A stretch of DNA of 18,718 nucleotides from Peptococcaceae bacterium (GTDB lineage: Bacteria; Bacillota; Dehalobacteriia; UBA7702). The stretch covers positions 1 to 18,718 of the forward strand of contig DXZC01000028.1 in the NCBI GenBank assembly GCA_019415505.1. The letters are read 5' to 3'. Below, piece after piece: positions 14,905-18,718 of the stretch (its first letter is position 1; each line of letters opens with the position of its first letter). The position numbers were made by a program, and so were the translations under genes. The notes beneath the pieces are model-generated. The model did no database searches and was not told where the DNA came from. It worked only from the letters and a program-made list of their open reading frames with translations.

Positions 14905-16389
14905 ATGCACCAACAGCTCACAAAGGAATTACTTCTGGAAATCATAGAACATTTTTATGCTGCCGTTTATGTTACAGACGCCAAAGGCAATATGATTTAC
15001 CGCAATAAGGCCGCCCTGCGCCTGGATCGGGATGAAAACAATTTAGGCGGCGGCCAAGAATTATCCCATATTTACAGCGGCACCGAATTTTCCGACGGCC
15101 TTAATTCCCCCTGCTTGGACGCTTTAAAAACCGAAAAGCCCCATATACAGGAAAATCTGGAGTGGTATTTGCCCGACGGCGCCAGAGTCAATGCCATTAC
15201 CAGCGCCTACCCGTATTATAATGCCAGCGGCAAAATCCAAGGCGTTTACGCCCTGGCTGAGGATATTGATAAGCTGCGGAAATACCTGATTAAGCAAGGG
15301 GCTTTTCAGCGCAAAAAGTCCTACCGCTTACGCAACAAACTTTTGAAAAACGGTACCCAATATATCTTTAACGATATCATTGGTGAAAGCGAACTGATTC
15401 GCAACGCTATTATCATAGCCCGCCGCTTTGCCGCCAAAAAGCTGCCGGTGATGATCTATGGCGAGACCGGCACCGGGAAAGAGATGTTCGCCCAAAGTAT
15501 CCACAATGCCAGCTCCTATGTTGCCGGTCCATTTGTGCCCATCAACTGCGCCGCCATTCCAGAAACCTTGCTGGAAAGCATCCTTTTCGGCACTGTAAAG
15601 GGAGCTTTTACCGGCGCCGCCGATGCTCCCGGTCTTTTTGAAAAGGCTGAAGGCGGTTCCGTTTTTTTGGATGAAATCAATTCCATGCCCCTGATTTTGC
15701 AAGCGAAAATCCTCCGTGCCCTACAGGAAAAAGAGGTGCAGCGCATTGGCGACAGCAATATTCGCAAGGTCAACTGCCGCATCATCAGCGCCACCAATAA
15801 GCTACCCTCCGACGCCATTCGCGATGGCGAACTCCGGGAGGACCTTTATTACCGCCTCTCCACGGGTATGGTCTGGATTCCCTCACTCCATGAACGCAAT
15901 GAAGATATCGACCTTCTGGTGGATTACTTTATTGAAAAGGGCAATGCCGAGATGGACACGGCCATTATTGCCGCTTCCGCTGACTTAAAAAAATTATTCC
16001 ACAGCTATTTTTGGCCTGGCAATATCCGCGAACTGGCCAATGCTGTGGAAAGCGCCATAAATATGACTGCCGATGGCGAGAGCATTCTGGAAATTCGCCA
16101 TTTGCCCACCTATATCAAACAGCATTTTGGGGAGGAATTGAGCTTAACCCCTAATGCTGAAGATATCTTTCTGCTCCGCAACGACCAAAAAGCCCAGGAA
16201 CCTGCTTATATCAATCTGACCTCAGACATTAACACCATGGTCGATGATTACGAAAAGGAGATTCTACTCTTTGCTATCAGCGGCGCCAAGGGGAATATTT
16301 CCCGGTGCGCCGAAAAACTGGGCGTCTCCCGACAAAGCCTGTGGGTAAAATTTAAAAAATACAATATTGACCCTAAAACCTTTAAATAG
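14905..16389 (+). CDS. PAS-domain sigma-54-dependent transcriptional activator 2 (RocR-like)
   Basis: A 494-residue enhancer-binding protein, paralogous to activator 1 over its whole length. The ATG at 14905 is chosen: AAAGGA lies eight to nine bases upstream, and it aligns with the start of activator 1. A TTG at 14878 would add nine residues but overlaps the upstream dyad. It has an N-terminal PAS domain (AAVYVTDAKGNMIYRNKAA), then AAA+ with Walker A GETGTGKE (186-193), GAFTGA (233-238) and Walker B GGSVFLDEI (250-258), then a Fis-type helix-turn-helix at the C-terminus (GNISRCAEKLGVSRQSLWVK). AAA+ residues are nearly identical to activator 1, whereas the PAS region and recognition helix differ. 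It therefore probably senses a different cue and reads a related but distinct site, with mttB3 as the main target. Confidence 0.93.
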   Translation: MHQQLTKELLLEIIEHFYAAVYVTDAKGNMIYRNKAALRLDRDENNLGGGQELSHIYSGTEFSDGLNSPCLDALKTEKPHIQENLEWYLPDGARVNAITSAYPYYNASGKIQGVYALAEDIDKLRKYLIKQGAFQRKKSYRLRNKLLKNGTQYIFNDIIGESELIRNAIIIARRFAAKKLPVMIYGETGTGKEMFAQSIHNASSYVAGPFVPINCAAIPETLLESILFGTVKGAFTGAADAPGLFEKAEGGSVFLDEINSMPLILQAKILRALQEKEVQRIGDSNIRKVNCRIISATNKLPSDAIRDGELREDLYYRLSTGMVWIPSLHERNEDIDLLVDYFIEKGNAEMDTAIIAASADLKKLFHSYFWPGNIRELANAVESAINMTADGESILEIRHLPTYIKQHFGEELSLTPNAEDIFLLRNDQKAQEPAYINLTSDINTMVDDYEKEILLFAISGAKGNISRCAEKLGVSRQSLWVKFKKYNIDPKTFK

Positions 16390-16455
16390 TAATCTTATTT
16401 GTGGCTGCCTAATTACTTACCTGTAATTACCGCTTTTAGCCATAATTAACAGCGC

Positions 16456-16481
16456 CCAGGAAAATTTTTAAACATTCCTGG
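16456..16481 (+). terminator. Weak hairpin after activator 2
   Basis: CCAGGAA (16456-16462) pairs with TTCCTGG (16475-16481) about 70 nt after the activator 2 stop. No run of T residues follows (CCCTTTACC), so its role as a terminator is uncertain. Confidence 0.3.
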
Positions 16482-16572
16482 CCCTTTACCAGATAATCGT
16501 TAAAAGAAATTTCAGAGCTGTTAAATGAAGCTGAGATTAGGCCGTTGGCTGCGCCCTATGACTTTTTAATGT

Positions 16573-16722
16573 AAGGAATTACTTCTGAAAATCATAGAAC
16601 ACTTTTATGCTACCGTCTACGTTACCGACGCCAAAGGAAATATGATTTACCGCAATAAAGCCGCCTTGCGCCTGGAGCAAGACGAAAATAATTTAGACAG
16701 CGGCCAAGAAAACAGGTTTTAA
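16573..16722 (+). pseudogene. Remnant of a third PAS-sigma-54 activator (N-terminal fragment)
   Basis: Positions 16573-16710 match 14923-15060 of activator 2 at 122 of 138 bases. The reading frame gives KELLLKIIEHFYATVYVTDA, then KGNMIYRNKAALRLEQDEN, then leaves the homology and stops at 16720-16722. An in-frame TAA immediately precedes the fragment and there is no start codon or ribosome site. Most differences are third-codon-position changes that leave the protein unchanged, so the fragment probably comes from a paralogue that was once functional, not from a fresh copy of activator 2. No AAA+ or DNA-binding section remains. Confidence 0.85.
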
Positions 16723-16771
16723 GAAAAAAAGCTCAACCGCTAAATTTGCAGCCTAAAATTCCGGCCACAAA

Positions 16772-16818
16772 AAATAGAGAAATTCCGGTGTAAATGCTCT
16801 GCCGAAATTTCCCTATTT
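16772..16818. terminator. Hairpin downstream of the activator remnant
   Basis: AAATAGAGAAATTCCGG (16772-16788) and CCGAAATTTCCCTATTT (16802-16818) form a 17-bp inverted repeat with two mismatches and a 13-nt loop. It may be the old terminator of the lost activator gene. Confidence 0.45.
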
Positions 16819-16822
16819 AGTG

Positions 16823-17926
16823 TTATTTAAAGGCTCCAGGCTATAAGGTAGTGATATTTTTGATACTGTGATTTATTTAACTTTACTTACATGTTGAGTT
16901 TTTCTATCAGCAATTTAAACCTTTGCCGGTTTTTATATGCTAGACACATAGTATAAGGATTAGTAGCCGAAAATCTTGCCGCCCAAATAACTTAGAGCGC
17001 AAGACAACAACCCTTTAACCGCTTAATTAAAATTATCGTAACTGCCAAAACTTGGTTATCTGTTTTTATCTATATTTTTAAACAAATTTTACCAGGTAGC
17101 GGGCCAACTATGCCAATAGATAACTGTTGTTGACGGCGGCTAATCGCGGTAAAACAGCAACGCCGCTAAAAATGTTTTTACTGAGCCTTACCTAAACCAA
17201 AAATCCGCCTTGCCTTATTGAAAGGTTAAGCTTAAAACCCAAAGCTCGCTTTTATTAGCTACAATAGTTTAGGGCTTACGGTAGAGGTAAAGAGGTTTGT
17301 TTTTATCTTTGTTTGGTGCTAGAATAAGTAATAACTGCTTATAGTTACCGGCCCCAGCAGATTACAAGCGCAGTGCAAGTGTGTAATCGTCAACAGCGCT
17401 GCTGTCTTGAGAACAAAGGCGGACATTAACGTCAGTTTTTATTTTAGCCAATTTTTTAATTTTTCTATTTTTTCTAGCCGAAGCCTAATAACCTAATTGA
17501 GAAATAAATTGATATTTTAAAAGTATTTTTTGCAGTTAAATTCTGCCTAAAATTAAATGCGACACCATTAATTTTATGGAACAGCGCTATAAACAGGTAC
17601 TGCGGTTACGTCATTGCTTAATTGCCGGGGCCTATGTAATAAGGTTACCTCATAGAACTGCGCCCGAATCGCAACTCTGCCTAAAGCCCTATAGCCTTAT
17701 TAAGCTTACCGGCAACAGAAACGCAATTATTTACAGGTGGTAGCGGTAAGTTGCAACCCCGAAAAGCCTATGCTTAATGAACCACGAGCTATATTTCCCA
17801 CCAGATACAACTTATCCCAGCAAGGCCTTGCCTAGAACCAAACCGAAGCAGAAAATAGCCTTAAACCAATACTTCTATTTTTCTGACTCCTCTGATAATT
17901 AGGTTGAAAAAAAATTGTGCTCAGCT
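16823..17926. other. About 1.1 kb without a convincing gene
   Basis: No reading frame of useful length with a ribosome site was found on either strand. A 56-codon frame from an ATG near 17577 lacks a ribosome site and resembles nothing known. One nested dyad stands out: CAGCA (17355-17359)/TGCTG (17400-17404) encloses GATTACA (17360-17366)/TGTAATC (17382-17388), which could be part of a structured RNA. The rest seems to be decayed or spacer DNA. Confidence 0.5.
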
Positions 17927-17986
17927 TTACTCCCGCAAAATTGAATTAATAATTATGCAGCCCATTTTATAGACAATCTTTTTCAT
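17927..17986 (-). CDS. Small ORF (19 residues) opposite the LytTR regulator
   Basis: ATG at 17984-17986 starts MKKIVYKMGCIIINSILRE and stops at TAA. GGAGG lies six bases upstream. An extended -10 element (TGTTATACT on the minus strand, around 18022-18030) could give a transcript with a short leader. The basic, hydrophobic start resembles leaders of AgrD-type cyclic peptide pheromones, and the neighbouring gene is an AgrA/LytTR-type regulator. However, the peptide is shorter than known AgrD precursors and lacks their acidic tail, so it could be a truncated remnant or not a gene at all. Confidence 0.35.
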   Translation of the reverse strand: MKKIVYKMGCIIINSILRE

Positions 17987-18126
17987 AATTTACCTCCATA
18001 TTAGAATTACCGTTGACAAAACAAAGTATAACACAATTCAACGCTCAAAGTCTGACTGATGTAAAAATTAACAGTATTATTGTAAAAAATCGTAAATTAC
18101 CTAAAGTGAAATGGGGCAGAGATAGC

Positions 18127-18718
18127 TTGTTATATATTGCCATATGTGATGACGAAAAAATTGTATGTGAACAATTAGCCCAACAAATAGAAGACTACTG
18201 CTCCCAGAATAGCCAGAAAGTATTTATCTCCACCTTTTTAAATGGTGAGGATTTATACGCTCTGCTCAAAAAAGGGCAACACTTTGATTTATTTTTTCTC
18301 GACATTATGTTATATCAACTGAACGGCATTGAATTAGGTAAATATATACGGGAAAACTTGGATAATCAAGCAAGTCAAATCATATTTATCTCCGCTCAAC
18401 AAAAATACGCGATGGAGTTATTTGCCTTACACCCTCTGGACTTTTTAGTAAAACCTATCTCCCCCCTGCAAATTGCCGCTTGTATTGAATTAACGAAAAA
18501 AATGAGGGAGCAAAGTCGGGTCTGCTTTACCTACCAAACCAATGGCATTATCAAAAATATACCATTGAGGGATATATATTACTTTGAAAGCTGCGCCAGA
18601 AAGATAAAAATTTTTTCTACCCAGGGTCAAGATGAATTTTATGGCAAATTAATTGACGTCTATAATAAAGTTAAAGAATATCCCTTTTTATATATACACA
18701 AATCATATCTAGTTAACT
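18127..18718 (+). CDS. LytTR-family response regulator (partial, cut by window end)
   Basis: The frame is open to the window edge for about 197 codons. The TTG at 18127 gives MLYIAICDDEK, the usual opening of AgrA/LytR-type regulators; only a weak GGGG lies upstream, and the frame remains open back to 17989 with alternatives at GTG 18106 and TTG 18013. The receiver domain has the acidic pair D8-D9, the phosphoacceptor D59 (DLFFLDIML), the switch Ser (S89, IFISA) and K109 (LVKP). From residue about 130 the LytTR DNA-binding domain begins (VCFTYQTNGIIKNIPLRDIY, later KIKIFSTQG and FLYIHKSYLVN). By family it is phosphorylated by a membrane histidine kinase, commonly in peptide-sensing circuits; the kinase may lie just beyond the window. 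Confidence 0.88.
   Translation, partial: MLYIAICDDEKIVCEQLAQQIEDYCSQNSQKVFISTFLNGEDLYALLKKGQHFDLFFLDIMLYQLNGIELGKYIRENLDNQASQIIFISAQQKYAMELFALHPLDFLVKPISPLQIAACIELTKKMREQSRVCFTYQTNGIIKNIPLRDIYYFESCARKIKIFSTQGQDEFYGKLIDVYNKVKEYPFLYIHKSYLVN

Noticed and set aside
17577..17747. 56-codon ORF (MEQRYKQVL...)
   Set aside because: It has no ribosome site, no recognisable family and sits in a region without other coding signals.

Overview
The window looks like a chromosomal segment of an anaerobic, low-to-moderate GC Firmicute (Clostridia or Negativicutes, probably host- or gut-associated). Reasons: strong AGGAGG-type ribosome sites, TTG starts, AT-rich spacers around genes of about 50% GC, RocR-like sigma-54 activators, and non-pyrrolysine MttB-family methyltransferases. 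The species cannot be named from the sequence.

Layout. 1-1852 (-): 5' part of a secreted protein with a DUF6273-like region and InlB/Listeria-Bacteroides-type repeats, cut by the window edge. 1853-2614: AT-rich spacer with a three-fold palindromic element and a terminator. 2615-7904 (-): an apparent operon mttB1 - BCCT transporter - hydantoinase/oxoprolinase-like (HyuA/ASKHA) protein. 8237-9733 (+): divergent PAS/sigma-54 activator 1. 10114-11391 (+): MFS transporter with its own sigma-54 promoter and a roughly 290-nt leader. 11559-13054 (+): a broken third MttB-family gene. 13210-14670 (-): mttB3, divergent from activator 2 (14905-16389, +). 16573-16722: remnant of a third activator. About 1.2 kb then has no convincing gene. 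17927-17986 (-): a 19-residue small ORF, back to back with the start of a LytTR response regulator (18127 to the edge, +).

How it works together (inference from families and layout). Two paralogous cassettes each pair a PAS-sigma-54 activator with a divergent MttB-family corrinoid-dependent methyltransferase gene. Each methyltransferase gene has a near-consensus -24/-12 promoter, and so does the MFS gene. A likely role is induced uptake (BCCT, MFS) and demethylation of quaternary amines such as betaines, carnitine or related compounds. No corrinoid protein, corrinoid:folate methyltransferase or RamA-type activase is present, so partners must lie elsewhere.

Most notable: the octamer CGTGAACA, or its complement, lies at the same place (+3 to +10) in both mttB promoters and three times in the MFS leader. 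Both activator/mttB intergenic regions share a GCAA-N6-TTGC dyad that could be the activator site. The region also shows a history of paralogue duplication and decay, including an 82-bp piece of the broken mttB copied into its own 5' end.
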